A stretch of 23,347 nucleotides of DNA from Clostridia bacterium (GCA_017432405.1 JAFRJF010000133.1:1-23347), one strand, 5' to 3'. Counted from the stretch's first letter, positions 6,030 through 13,897 are shown. The notes: generated from the sequence alone by a model not told the origin. Translations and numbers: made by a program.

Positions 6030-6188
6030 ATGATGCTGCCGATGACGGGACTGTTTCGCGGCATGGCGGACGGAGAGACCAGCCGTGGCGGGGCAACCGC
6101 CCTGGTGATCTGGTGCGCCTATTTCCTGCCTGTGGGCCTGCTGGCTTGGCGGCACTTCGGACCTGACAATCATCCCAAAGGAGATTAA
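6030..6188 (+). CDS. Small single-span membrane protein (52 aa), unknown function
   Basis: A short gene between the hydrolase and hflX. The translation begins MMLPMTGLFRGMADGETS and contains one hydrophobic segment at about residues 24-40 (ALVIWCAYFLPVGLLAW) followed by a short charged tail. Third codon positions are mostly G or C, like the neighbouring genes. GGAG at 6020-6023 lies 6 nt before the first ATG, with a second ATG at 6033. The stop lies 3 nt before hflX, and its last codons contain the hflX ribosome binding site AAGGAG (6178-6183), which suggests coupled translation. I do not recognise the family. It might be an HflX- or hydrolase-associated membrane peptide, or only a translational leader for hflX. 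Confidence 0.55.
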   Translation: MMLPMTGLFRGMADGETSRGGATALVIWCAYFLPVGLLAWRHFGPDNHPKGD

Positions 6189-6191
6189 GAC

Positions 6192-7943
6192 ATGATTCAC
6201 GGCAACCTGACCGGCATTCGCGAGAGCACGCTGGCCGAACTTGAAAAGCTGTACGACGCCGAATTCGGACGGACGGACTTCCTGCCGGACCGCCTACTCA
6301 ATATATTGGTACGATACACCGACCTGCTGAATCGGGAGATGCTGGTCTACCTGGGGCGGGACGGCACGGTGCTGGAGATCGCCATCGGCAATATCGGTTC
6401 CATCGCCCTGCCGGAGCTGCACCTGCGGCGCAACCTGGACCGGCTGTCCGGCTTTCGCTGCATCCACACCCATCCCGGCGGGGAGGCCCGGCTTTCAGAC
6501 GTGGACCTGCAGGCCCTGCGGCTTTTGCGCTTTGACAGCATGTGCGCCGTGGGCGTGGGGGAGGGCCGTTGCACAGGCATCAGCGCGGCGTTCCTGGGCG
6601 AGCTGGAATACGACAACTTCTCCATTGTCGTCAAGGGTCCCGTCAAGCCCGGGCGTATACCCCAGCAGCTGTGGCTGAAGGAGATCGAGCTGGCCGAGGA
6701 GCGGGTGAAGGCCGCCATCGAGAAGGGCGGCATCGTGGAGGAGGCAGAGAAGGTCATGCTGATCTCCACCGATTCCGAGGAATCGCTGGACGAGCTGGCC
6801 TCGCTGGCGGAGACCGCCGGGGCGATGGTGATCACCCGTGTCATACAGAACCGGCAGAAGCCCGACAGTGCTACCTACATCGGCAGCGGCAAGGCCGAGG
6901 AGTTGGCCCTGGTGTGCCAGGCGATGGAGATCGACCTGGCGATCCTCGACGACGAGCTGACCGGGGCCCAGCAGAAGAACCTGGAAAACATACTGGGCGT
7001 GCGGGTCATCGACCGCACGGCGCTGATCCTGGATATCTTTGCCCAGCGCGCCCAGTCCGCAGAGGGCAAGCTGCAGGTGGAGCTGGCCCAGATGAAGTAC
7101 CGCCTGCCGAGGCTGCAGGGCATGGGCACGGTGCTATCCCGCCTGGGCGGCGGCATCGGCACCCGGGGCCCCGGCGAGACCCGGCTTGAGGTGGACCGCC
7201 GCCGCATCCGCCGCCGCATCGACGACCTGGAGAGCCAGCTGAAGGAAATCAAGAAGCAGCGGGATTTGAGAAGGGCCCGCAGGGAGAAGACCGGCCAGAC
7301 CACGGTGGCGCTGGTGGGTTACACCAACGCAGGGAAGTCCACGTTGCTGAACGCGCTGTCGGGTGCCGACGTGTTGGTGGAGGACAAGCTGTTCGCCACG
7401 CTGGACCCGGTGATGCGCCAGGTGGAGCTGCCGGAGAACCGCCGCTGCCTGGTGGTGGACACGGTGGGCTTCATTCGCAAGCTGCCCCACCAGCTGGTGC
7501 AGGCCTTCCGCTCCACGCTGGAGGAGGCGCTGTACGCTGACCTGCTGGTGGTGATTTCCGACCTGTCCAGCCCCAACTACGCCCAGCAGCGGGCCACGGT
7601 GTTCGAGGTATTGAACGACCTGGGGGCCGGGGACAAGCCCATCCTCGAGGCGCTGAACAAGGCCGACCGGGTGAACGTCACCGGCATGATCGAGCCCGCC
7701 GACGCCATACTGATCTCCGCGAAGGAGGGCCGGGGACTGGACGCCTTGAAGGCGGAGATCTCCCGCCGTATCGCCGCCATGCGCCACAGGGCGGAGCTGT
7801 TGATCCCCTACGATAAGGGCAATGTGCTCTCGCTGATCCACTCAAAGGGCCAGGTGCTGTCGGAAGAGTATACGGATACGGGCACAAAGGTGGTCGCGCT
7901 GCTGGATGCGGCGCTGTACCAGAGGGTGATGGGAATGCTGTAA
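6192..7943 (+). CDS. hflX: Ribosome-associated GTPase HflX with N-terminal JAMM-like extension
   Basis: HflX binds 50S subunits, splits stalled or hibernating 70S ribosomes after stress, and hydrolyses GTP. The 583-residue protein is about 150-170 residues longer than ordinary HflX. Its HflX part (about 185-583) shows the signature GTRGPGE (324-330), P-loop GYTNAGKST (376-384), G3 DTVGF (423-427) and G4 NKAD (489-492), and a basic helical linker at about 335-366. The extra N-terminus contains H92-x-H94-x7-S102-x2-D105, the zinc motif of JAMM/MPN+ metalloproteases, with E49 a possible catalytic Glu. Long HflX forms occur in Clostridia as far as I recall, so this is not a local fusion artefact. 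Whether the N-domain is active is unknown. It is last in the S66 operon and is followed by a hairpin. Confidence 0.93.
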   Translation: MIHGNLTGIRESTLAELEKLYDAEFGRTDFLPDRLLNILVRYTDLLNREMLVYLGRDGTVLEIAIGNIGSIALPELHLRRNLDRLSGFRCIHTHPGGEARLSDVDLQALRLLRFDSMCAVGVGEGRCTGISAAFLGELEYDNFSIVVKGPVKPGRIPQQLWLKEIELAEERVKAAIEKGGIVEEAEKVMLISTDSEESLDELASLAETAGAMVITRVIQNRQKPDSATYIGSGKAEELALVCQAMEIDLAILDDELTGAQQKNLENILGVRVIDRTALILDIFAQRAQSAEGKLQVELAQMKYRLPRLQGMGTVLSRLGGGIGTRGPGETRLEVDRRRIRRRIDDLESQLKEIKKQRDLRRARREKTGQTTVALVGYTNAGKSTLLNALSGADVLVEDKLFATLDPVMRQVELPENRRCLVVDTVGFIRKLPHQLVQAFRSTLEEALYADLLVVISDLSSPNYAQQRATVFEVLNDLGAGDKPILEALNKADRVNVTGMIEPADAILISAKEGRGLDALKAEISRRIAAMRHRAELLIPYDKGNVLSLIHSKGQVLSEEYTDTGTKVVALLDAALYQRVMGML

Positions 7944-7982
7944 ATACTGATTTGTCGAGCTTTGCTCGATAAATCAGTATTT
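7942..7982. repeat. AT-rich palindromic hairpin, family A copy 2
   Basis: A 19-bp stem with one G-T pair (7942-7960 with 7964-7982, TTT loop) that begins inside the hflX stop codon. Its arm AAATACTGATTTGTCGA is shared with the element at 186-224. It may separate hflX from the methyltransferase gene as a terminator, but only TATTT follows on either side, so strength is uncertain. Confidence 0.7.
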
Positions 7983-7999
7983 GCAAAGGAGGTTATATC

Positions 8000-8881
8000 G
8001 TGACTTGCAATGATTTCAGCGCATTGTGTGCCAGGGGCGTCGTGCTGCTGGACGGCGCTACGGGCTCCCAGCTGCGGGCGAAGGGGATGCCCGTGGGCGT
8101 GAACTCTGATTATTGGGCCTGGGAGCACCCGGAGGTCATCACCGCTCTGAAGCGGGCCTATGTGGACGCGGGCAGCGACATCATCTACGCGCCTACCTTC
8201 TCCTCCAACCGCATGGCACTGGAAATGCACGGGCTGGAGGACAAGCTGGAGCTGCTGAACACGGACATGGTGAAGCTGGCCCGCCAGGCCGCCGACGGTC
8301 GGGCGCTGGTGGCGGGGGACTTTGCCACCTGCGGCAAGCCCCTGGAGCCCGTCGGCACGCTGACCTACCAGGCGCTCTTTGACGTCTATAAAGAACAGGT
8401 GGAGGCGGTGACCGCTGCGGGCGTAGACCTGCTGGTGGCCGAGACGATGCTGTCCGTGGACGAGTGCGCCTGCTTCGTCGAGGCGGCCCGGTCCGTGTGC
8501 CAGTTGCCCGTCATGGTCTCACTGACCATGGAGGCGGACGGCCATCTGCTGTTCGGCGGCACCGCCGTGGAGGCGGTGGAGACCCTGCAGACCCTGGGGG
8601 TGGATGCTGTGGGACTGAACTGCTCGGTGGGCCCGGACCAGCTGGAAAGCGTGGTGGCGTCCATGAAGGCCGTGGCCACCGTGCCCGTCATCGCCAAGCC
8701 CAACGCGGGCCTGCCGGTGATCGACGACAAGGGCCAGGCCCACTACAATATGACCCCCGACCAGTTTGCCGCGGCGATGGCGAAGCTGGTGAAGGCCGGC
8801 GCAACCATCATCGGCGGCTGCTGTGGCACCAGCCCGGAGTACATCGCGGCGCTCAGGAAAGGAATGGAGATCCTGCCATGA
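8000..8881 (+). CDS. Homocysteine S-methyltransferase domain protein
   Basis: A 293-residue protein made of the zinc-dependent homocysteine-binding barrel that forms the first module of MetH and all of BHMT/MmuM-type enzymes. The zinc ligands are C208 (GLNCSVG) and C274-C275 (GGCCGTSPE). The N-terminal LLDGATGSQL is also typical. It should transfer a methyl group to homocysteine to give methionine, from a donor not identifiable here: S-methylmethionine, or a partner corrinoid/folate protein. The start is GTG, set by AAAGGAGG (7985-7992) 7 nt upstream. Its stop overlaps the LysR start (ATGA), so the two are translationally coupled. No SAM or cobalamin riboswitch is seen in the 56-nt gap before it. 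Confidence 0.88.
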   Translation: MTCNDFSALCARGVVLLDGATGSQLRAKGMPVGVNSDYWAWEHPEVITALKRAYVDAGSDIIYAPTFSSNRMALEMHGLEDKLELLNTDMVKLARQAADGRALVAGDFATCGKPLEPVGTLTYQALFDVYKEQVEAVTAAGVDLLVAETMLSVDECACFVEAARSVCQLPVMVSLTMEADGHLLFGGTAVEAVETLQTLGVDAVGLNCSVGPDQLESVVASMKAVATVPVIAKPNAGLPVIDDKGQAHYNMTPDQFAAAMAKLVKAGATIIGGCCGTSPEYIAALRKGMEILP

Positions 8882-9801
8882 CGCTTCAGCAGCTGAATTA
8901 CATCATCACCATATCCGAAATCGGCTCGATCAACCGGGCGGCGGAGAAGCTGTACGTGTCCCAGCCGTCGCTGACCAGCGCCATCAAGGAGCTGGAGAAG
9001 GAACTGGGCATCGTGTTGTTCAACCGCACGGCTCGGGGCGTGACGCTGACAGCGGAGGGGGTGGATTTCCTGCCCTATGCCCGCCAGGTCTACGGCGAAT
9101 ACCTGAACCTGCTGGAGAAGTACGGCAAGGCCGGGGAGCGCAAGCAGCGATTCGGGGTGTCCTGCCAGCACTACTCCTTTGCGGTGAAGGCCTTTGTGGA
9201 GATGGTGAAGGCCTACGACGTGGCCAAGTATGAATTCGCCATAAGGGAGACCAAGACCCTGTCCGTCATCGGCGATGTGGCGTCCCTGCGCAGCGAGGTG
9301 GGCATACTCTACCTCAGCGACTATAACCGCAAGGCCTTGCTGGAGCTGCTGCGCAATAAAGGCTTGAGCTTTCATCACCTGATCAACTGCAACGCCTATG
9401 TCTACCTGTGGAAGGGTCACCCGCTGGCGGGTCGCGAATCCATCACCTTCGACGACCTGGCGCCCTATCCCTGCCTGTCCTTCGAGCAGGGGGACGAGAG
9501 CTCCTTCTACTTTGCCGAGGAGATACTCAGCACCAACGAATATCCCCGAAGCATCAAGGTCACCGACCGCGCCACCAATCTGAACCTGATGACCGGCCTG
9601 AACGGCTATACCCTGTGCTCGGGGATCATCTGCGAGGAGCTGAACGGCTCCGACTTCATCGCCGTGCCCTACGAGGCGGACACCAACAACCCCAACAGCA
9701 TCATGGAAGTGGGCTACGTGGTGCGCGCCAACGCCGTGCTCAGCCCCCTGGCGGAGCGGTATGTGGCGGAAATCAGGAGATACCTGGACATTGGAGAATA
9801 G
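8878..9801 (+). CDS. LysR-family transcriptional regulator
   Basis: A 307-residue LysR regulator. The N-terminal winged HTH is clear (NRAAEKLYVSQPSLTSAIKE, with the recognition helix at about 30-45), followed by a linker helix and a type-2 periplasmic-binding-fold effector domain (about 90-300). The start overlaps the methyltransferase stop, with GGAG at 8866-8869. Co-transcription with a homocysteine methyltransferase suggests control of methionine or sulfur metabolism, as MetR or CysB-like proteins do, but LysR genes are usually divergent from their targets, so the true target may lie elsewhere. No LysR box (T-N11-A) was assigned. It ends at a strong bidirectional terminator. Confidence 0.92.
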   Translation: MTLQQLNYIITISEIGSINRAAEKLYVSQPSLTSAIKELEKELGIVLFNRTARGVTLTAEGVDFLPYARQVYGEYLNLLEKYGKAGERKQRFGVSCQHYSFAVKAFVEMVKAYDVAKYEFAIRETKTLSVIGDVASLRSEVGILYLSDYNRKALLELLRNKGLSFHHLINCNAYVYLWKGHPLAGRESITFDDLAPYPCLSFEQGDESSFYFAEEILSTNEYPRSIKVTDRATNLNLMTGLNGYTLCSGIICEELNGSDFIAVPYEADTNNPNSIMEVGYVVRANAVLSPLAERYVAEIRRYLDIGE

Positions 9802-9854
9802 AAGCCCAAATAAATACCATGCCGGTCAAGCGGCATGGTATTTATTTGGGCTTT
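9802..9854. terminator. Bidirectional intrinsic terminator between LysR and the GGDEF gene
   Basis: A perfect 23-bp stem: 9802-9824 with 9831-9853, loop GTCAAG. It starts directly after the LysR stop and ends directly before the stop of the opposing diguanylate cyclase gene. The AAGCCC/GGGCTT base gives a T-run on each strand, so it can end both convergent transcripts. Confidence 0.9.
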
Positions 9855-11734
9855 TATCGGCCTGCTTTCTTTTGCTTCTTGATCTCGTACATTCGCGCGT
9901 CCGCGTCCTGGACGCACTGGTCCAGCGTCTGGGCGCTCTTCCCGTCGACGTCCACCCGCCCGACGGTCAGGCTCAGGCGGCAGGGCAGGTCCTCCCGGGT
10001 GTTGGGCTCCAGCGTGCAGGCCAGGGCGTCGGCAAGGCCGTTCTCCCGTATGGAGGCGATCACCAGGAATTCGTCACCGCCATAGCGCATCATGAAGTCC
10101 CCGGCGCGGCAGGTCTGCTTGATCAGCCCGGCGGCGGCGCGAATGGCCGCGTCGCCGATCTCGTGGCCGTAGCGGTCGTTGATGCCCTTCATGTCGTCCA
10201 TGTCCACGAACAGGATCTGCGCGCCGCCGTCTTCCCGGAGGAAGGCCTCATAGGTCTGCTGGGCGAAGCGCTCGTAGCCGAAGCGGTTGTACATGCCGGT
10301 CAGGGCGTCGTGGACGTACAGGTTGTCCAGCACGTCGTTCAGCTGCCGCAACAGCCCCTTCTTGCGCACGTTTTCAATGGCGATTTCCAAAAAGCTGAAT
10401 ATGCTCTCGTGCAGGTTCAGCTTCGCCGCCTGGCTGATGCCGTTCATCACCATGTAGCCGATGGAATAGGTGTTGTAGTGCAGCGGGTAGAAGATCAGGA
10501 AGCGCTCATCGTCCATGATCCTGCCGGGCAGCAGGTAGCGGGTGGGGAAGCGGGCGTAGATGTGGCCCTCGTCCGGCGCGGCGTCGGTCCCGCCGCAGGC
10601 GGCCAGTATCATCTCCTTGCCGAAGCGCTCGGAATCGCTGCGCCAGAGCTTCTTGTCATAGTTGTCGTAGTAATAATCGTTGATGCACAGGTAGATGCTG
10701 TCACAGCCGAAGATGGCCTGGTTGCGCTCCACGATGTCCATCAGCTCCGCCAGGTCCGAGGCGTCGAACAGCTCCTCGGCGATCTGCTCCTGCTGGATGA
10801 AGAAGGCCTTCAGCATGCGGGTCTGCTGGAAGTACTTGTCGCGGAAGTAGTCCGGGCGCGCGCCCTCCCGGCAGCCGCAGGATTCAGAGCAGATGACGTC
10901 GTACTCAAATGGGATGAAGTCGCGCTTTTCGATGCCTTTGATCTTGTTGATGAGGCATTCCATGGCGCAGTAATTCATCCTGGAGTAATCCCGGTTCACG
11001 GTGGACAGCCGGGGCCGGGACAGCTCGGCGCTGGTGATGTTGTCAAAGCCGGTCACCAGCACGTCTCCGGGTACACTGACCCCGTGCTTTTGCAGGCCTT
11101 CGATCAGGCCGAGGGCCATCTCATCGTTGCCGCAGATGAAGGCGTCGGGCAGGGCCAGGCCCTTCCTGAACCACTGCTCCGCCATGCGCAGGCCGTCGCT
11201 GGTGCGCCAGGTGCAGGGGAAGACTTCGATACCGGCCGGGTCCAGGTTGGCCTCGCGGCAGGCGTCGTGGAAGCCGTCCAGGCGCTGCTTTGCCTCTGGC
11301 GAGCCGTTTTCTAGTATGCCGGTCAGGTAGACCAGTCGGCGGGCGCCGTGTTCGTCGATGACGTGGCGCACGATGTCGTGCTGGGCCTGGCGGTTGTCGA
11401 TGCCCAGCACGGAACAGCCCTCGATGGGGCAGTCGATGCTCACCGCGGGAATGCCGGACTGAGCCACGCGCCTGGCAATGGTTTCCCGTACCGGCTTGAG
11501 CACGATCTGATTGCCCTGTATGAGCAGGCCGTCGAACTGGTCCAGGTCCACCAGGTCGTATATGCTGTATTCGCTGCGATCCCGGGCGTTGTCGAGATCC
11601 TTGCCGAAGCAGTCGAATATGCACAGGCTCACATCCGCGTGGTCGTCCACGTACTGTCTCAGGCCATGCAGCGTGCTTTCCACAAGATCGTAATTCCAAT
11701 CCACCGTGAAAAACGCGATCCTATACTTGTCCAT
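9854..11734 (-). CDS. LacI-type sensor / GAF-like / GGDEF diguanylate cyclase
   Basis: A 626-residue soluble protein that should make cyclic di-GMP from two GTP in response to a small ligand. Residues 1-285 resemble the sugar-binding core of LacI/GalR regulators (type-1 periplasmic-binding fold, with GNDEMALGL and PGDVLVTGFDN motifs), but the DNA-binding HTH is absent and there is no signal peptide. Residues about 300-455 form a divergent GAF-like or helical linker region, with a Cys-rich turn CSESCGC at 282-288. The GGDEF domain spans about 465-622, with an intact GGDEF at 552-556 and an inhibitory I-site RAGD at 543-546, five residues upstream. GGGAG (11742-11746) supports the ATG. This architecture is known in Firmicutes, but the ligand is unknown. 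Confidence 0.9.
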   Translation of the reverse strand: MDKYRIAFFTVDWNYDLVESTLHGLRQYVDDHADVSLCIFDCFGKDLDNARDRSEYSIYDLVDLDQFDGLLIQGNQIVLKPVRETIARRVAQSGIPAVSIDCPIEGCSVLGIDNRQAQHDIVRHVIDEHGARRLVYLTGILENGSPEAKQRLDGFHDACREANLDPAGIEVFPCTWRTSDGLRMAEQWFRKGLALPDAFICGNDEMALGLIEGLQKHGVSVPGDVLVTGFDNITSAELSRPRLSTVNRDYSRMNYCAMECLINKIKGIEKRDFIPFEYDVICSESCGCREGARPDYFRDKYFQQTRMLKAFFIQQEQIAEELFDASDLAELMDIVERNQAIFGCDSIYLCINDYYYDNYDKKLWRSDSERFGKEMILAACGGTDAAPDEGHIYARFPTRYLLPGRIMDDERFLIFYPLHYNTYSIGYMVMNGISQAAKLNLHESIFSFLEIAIENVRKKGLLRQLNDVLDNLYVHDALTGMYNRFGYERFAQQTYEAFLREDGGAQILFVDMDDMKGINDRYGHEIGDAAIRAAAGLIKQTCRAGDFMMRYGGDEFLVIASIRENGLADALACTLEPNTREDLPCRLSLTVGRVDVDGKSAQTLDQCVQDADARMYEIKKQKKAGR

Positions 11735-11777
11735 CGTATTGCTCCCGTTCGTAAAATGCGCAAAACTACCCTATACT

Positions 11778-11806
11778 ATAATAATACATTATCATCGGAT
11801 AATCAA
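11778..11806 (-). promoter_or_regulatory. Promoter of the GGDEF gene
   Basis: On the minus strand TTGATT (11801-11806), 17-bp spacer, TATTAT (11778-11783). The predicted leader is about 35 nt and contains GGGAG ahead of the ATG. A second TTGACT lies further up (11814-11819) without a good -10. Confidence 0.6.
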
Positions 11807-11872
11807 GAGTAAAAGTCAAAAGGTTCCAGATTGTCACCTCAATTGCAGATATGACGCGGTTCAACCCATGTC

Positions 11873-11901
11873 TTGCAAAACGGGGCCATCCATGATAAAA
11901 T
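11873..11901 (+). promoter_or_regulatory. Promoter of the DprA-like gene
   Basis: TTGCAA (11873-11878), 17-bp spacer, TAAAAT (11896-11901), preceded by TGA as an extended -10 (TGATAAAAT). It is divergent from the GGDEF gene promoter, about 65 bp away. A GAGGGGG ribosome binding site (11917-11923) precedes the ATG. Confidence 0.65.
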
Positions 11902-11931
11902 TGTATTATAACAAATGAGGGGGCGCTGGGC

Positions 11932-12891
11932 ATGGACCATACCGAAAACGCATACGCGGCGATGCTGTTGACCATGGCGCTGTCGCCCGACAGGGAAGAG
12001 TACGCCAGGCCCCTGAGCACCCCGGAATTCCGGCGCGTGGAAGCGCTGGCCCGGAGCTCCGGCTTCGGCAGCATCGGCGCGCTGCTGGACGTGGACATCA
12101 GCGGGCTGGTGATGCTGTTGGGCCTTACCGAGGAAGAGGCCTATCGGGTGTACACGCTGCTGCACCGGGACGTACAGCTGACTTACGCGCTGGGGGGCTT
12201 CATGGAGAATGGGATCGAGGTCGTCACCCAGTACGATGCCGAATACCCTCGCCGATTGACCCGGACGCTGAAGGCGTCCGCACCGCCGTTCCTGTACCGC
12301 TGCGGCAACGGCGCGTTGATGGACCAGCCGGCCATCGCCGTGATGGGCATCAGCGGCGTCAGGACCACGCCCGAGGCCCGCAAACAGATCGAAACCCTCG
12401 TCGACGGGGCGACCCGGCAGGGCTATGCTGTGATCACCGGGGGCGAGCTGGGCGTATCACGCCTCGCGGCGACACTGGCGGCGGAGCGCGGCAGCCGGCT
12501 GGTGGATATACTGGGCGGCGGCCTGCGGGAGCACCTGAAAAACGAAGCCATTGCGGCCATGCTGTCCGAGGGCCGCGCTGCGGTGCTGTCCACGGAGCAC
12601 CCGGACGCGCTGTTCACCGTCAACCACGCGGTTGCCCGGAACAAGCTGCTGTTCGCGCTGGCCGATGCCGCCTTCATATTCAATACCGACGGGCGCCGGG
12701 GCGAGCTGGACGCCCTGGCGAAACGCGCCTGCGACTGGATCTACGCCTGGCAGGACTATGTCGGCAACCGCCCGCTGCTCAGCCGCGGCGCGCGCCCCTT
12801 CCACGCCCTCGGGGACGGCGACTTCGAGGCAATGAGCCGCCACTGGTCCAGCTCCCAGGCCCAGCAGATGGATATGTTTGATTTGCTCTGA
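11932..12891 (+). CDS. Divergent DprA/Smf-like Rossmann-fold protein
   Basis: A 319-residue protein related to DNA-processing protein DprA, which loads RecA on single-stranded DNA during transformation. An N-terminal helical region (about 1-90, with a helix-hairpin-like GLTEEEAYRV) precedes YPRRLTRTLKASAPPFLYRCGN (residues 105-126), a typical DprA entry, then a Rossmann-like core with AVMGISGVRTTPEAR, VITGGELGVSRLA and ILGGGL, and the late motif FTVNHAVARNKLLFALADA. The usual GxRxxS and SGxAxGID motifs are altered, so it is a diverged paralog and canonical activity is doubtful. The C-terminal winged helix of DprA is missing. The last residues, QMDMF at 312-316, fit the beta-clamp binding consensus. 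It converges on dapA with a one-base gap. Confidence 0.75.
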   Translation: MDHTENAYAAMLLTMALSPDREEYARPLSTPEFRRVEALARSSGFGSIGALLDVDISGLVMLLGLTEEEAYRVYTLLHRDVQLTYALGGFMENGIEVVTQYDAEYPRRLTRTLKASAPPFLYRCGNGALMDQPAIAVMGISGVRTTPEARKQIETLVDGATRQGYAVITGGELGVSRLAATLAAERGSRLVDILGGGLREHLKNEAIAAMLSEGRAAVLSTEHPDALFTVNHAVARNKLLFALADAAFIFNTDGRRGELDALAKRACDWIYAWQDYVGNRPLLSRGARPFHALGDGDFEAMSRHWSSSQAQQMDMFDLL

Positions 12892-12892
12892 T

Positions 12893-13780
12893 TTATCCTA
12901 TAAGTCCCACCCGCTTCAATGCCCTGCGCAGCTGTTCCTCCTTATCCGCGTCCAGCGGGCACAGGGGCAGGCGCAGGGTGTTTTCGATCCGGCCCATCAG
13001 CGCCAGGGCGGCCTTGACGGGGATGGGACTGACCTCAGCGAACAGCAGGCGAATCAGCGGCAGGTATTCCAGCTGCGCCTCCAGGCACTTCTTCGGCTCG
13101 CCCCGAAGCCAGTCGGACACCATCTCGCTCATCACCCCGGGGATCAGGTTGGCGGCCACGGAGATCACGCCCCGTGCCCCCAGGGCCATGGCGGCGGGCA
13201 CCTGGTCGTCGTTGCCGCAGTAGATCGCGATGCCGCCGGCGCAGGCGCGGGCCAGGTCCGCCATCTGCCGAAGGCTGCCAGAGGCCTCCTTGACGGCGCA
13301 AAGGTTCGGGTGTTTGGCCAGCTCCGCCACGGTGTCGGCGTCCAGGTTGACACCGGTGCGGGCGGGTACGTTGTACATGATGATGGGAATGTCCACGCTG
13401 TCGGCCACGGCGTTGTAGTGTCCGATCAGCCCTGCGCGGCTGGCCCGGTTGTAGTAGGGCGTCACCACCAGCAGCGCGTCCGCCCCCAGGCGCTGAGCCT
13501 CGATGGATTGGGCGATGGCCTTTCGGGTGTCGTTGCTGCCGGTACCCACCACCAGCGGCGCGCGGTGCAGGCACCGGGCGGCGGCGCACTCGACGATGGC
13601 GCTGCGCTCGCTGTCGGTGACGGTGGCCGGCTCCCCGGTGGTGCCCAGGACGACGATGGCGTCCGCGCCGCAGTCCAGCTGCCAGTCGATCAGGCCCTCC
13701 AGCGCGTCGAAGTCGACGCGGTTCCCCTTGAAGGGCGTCACCAGCGCCGTGCCGCAGCCGTAGAAAAGGTTTCCGTGCAT
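12893..13780 (-). CDS. dapA: 4-hydroxy-tetrahydrodipicolinate synthase
   Basis: Condenses pyruvate with aspartate semialdehyde, the first committed step to diaminopimelate and lysine, in the cytoplasm. The 295-residue TIM barrel matches the family. The Schiff-base Lys is K164 (AVKEASG), GTTGE lies at 46-50, Tyr residues Y110 (TPYYNRAS) and Y136 (MYNVPARTG) fit the proton relay, and R141 the carboxylate-binding Arg. AAGGAGG (13788-13794) sits 7 nt before the ATG. Members of this superfamily include N-acetylneuraminate lyase and KDG aldolase; the GTTGE and MYNVPARTG motifs favour DapA. It is transcribed after the terminator of the upstream CDF operon. No clear promoter was found in the short gap. 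Confidence 0.93.
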   Translation of the reverse strand: MHGNLFYGCGTALVTPFKGNRVDFDALEGLIDWQLDCGADAIVVLGTTGEPATVTDSERSAIVECAAARCLHRAPLVVGTGSNDTRKAIAQSIEAQRLGADALLVVTPYYNRASRAGLIGHYNAVADSVDIPIIMYNVPARTGVNLDADTVAELAKHPNLCAVKEASGSLRQMADLARACAGGIAIYCGNDDQVPAAMALGARGVISVAANLIPGVMSEMVSDWLRGEPKKCLEAQLEYLPLIRLLFAEVSPIPVKAALALMGRIENTLRLPLCPLDADKEEQLRRALKRVGLIG

Positions 13781-13841
13781 GTCGATGCCTCCTTCCCGTG
13801 ATGCTTCATGGTATTGCGGTGGGAAGAAAAACAGAACCGGG

Positions 13842-13890
13842 GAAAAAACGGCGGTATCCGAAATTGCATTTCGAATACCGCCGTTTTTTC
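13842..13890. terminator. Bidirectional intrinsic terminator after the CDF gene
   Basis: 16-bp perfect outer arms (13842-13857 with 13875-13890), plus a further 5 bp after one mismatch, loop TTGCA. A6 on one side and T6 on the other make it a classic terminator in either direction. It should end the leftward mazG-GNAT-CDF transcript 8 nt after its last stop codon and keep it apart from dapA. Confidence 0.92.
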
Positions 13891-13897
13891 AATGGGA

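Noticed and set aside
7944..7999. SAM or cobalamin riboswitch before the homocysteine methyltransferase
   Set aside because: Only 56 nt are available and they are filled by a simple hairpin that also occurs after the rRNA operon.
9761..11314. A 517-codon open frame on the plus strand, opposite the GGDEF gene
   Set aside because: It starts inside the LysR gene, runs through the terminator stem, lacks a ribosome binding site, and the opposite strand encodes clear LacI-like and GGDEF motifs.
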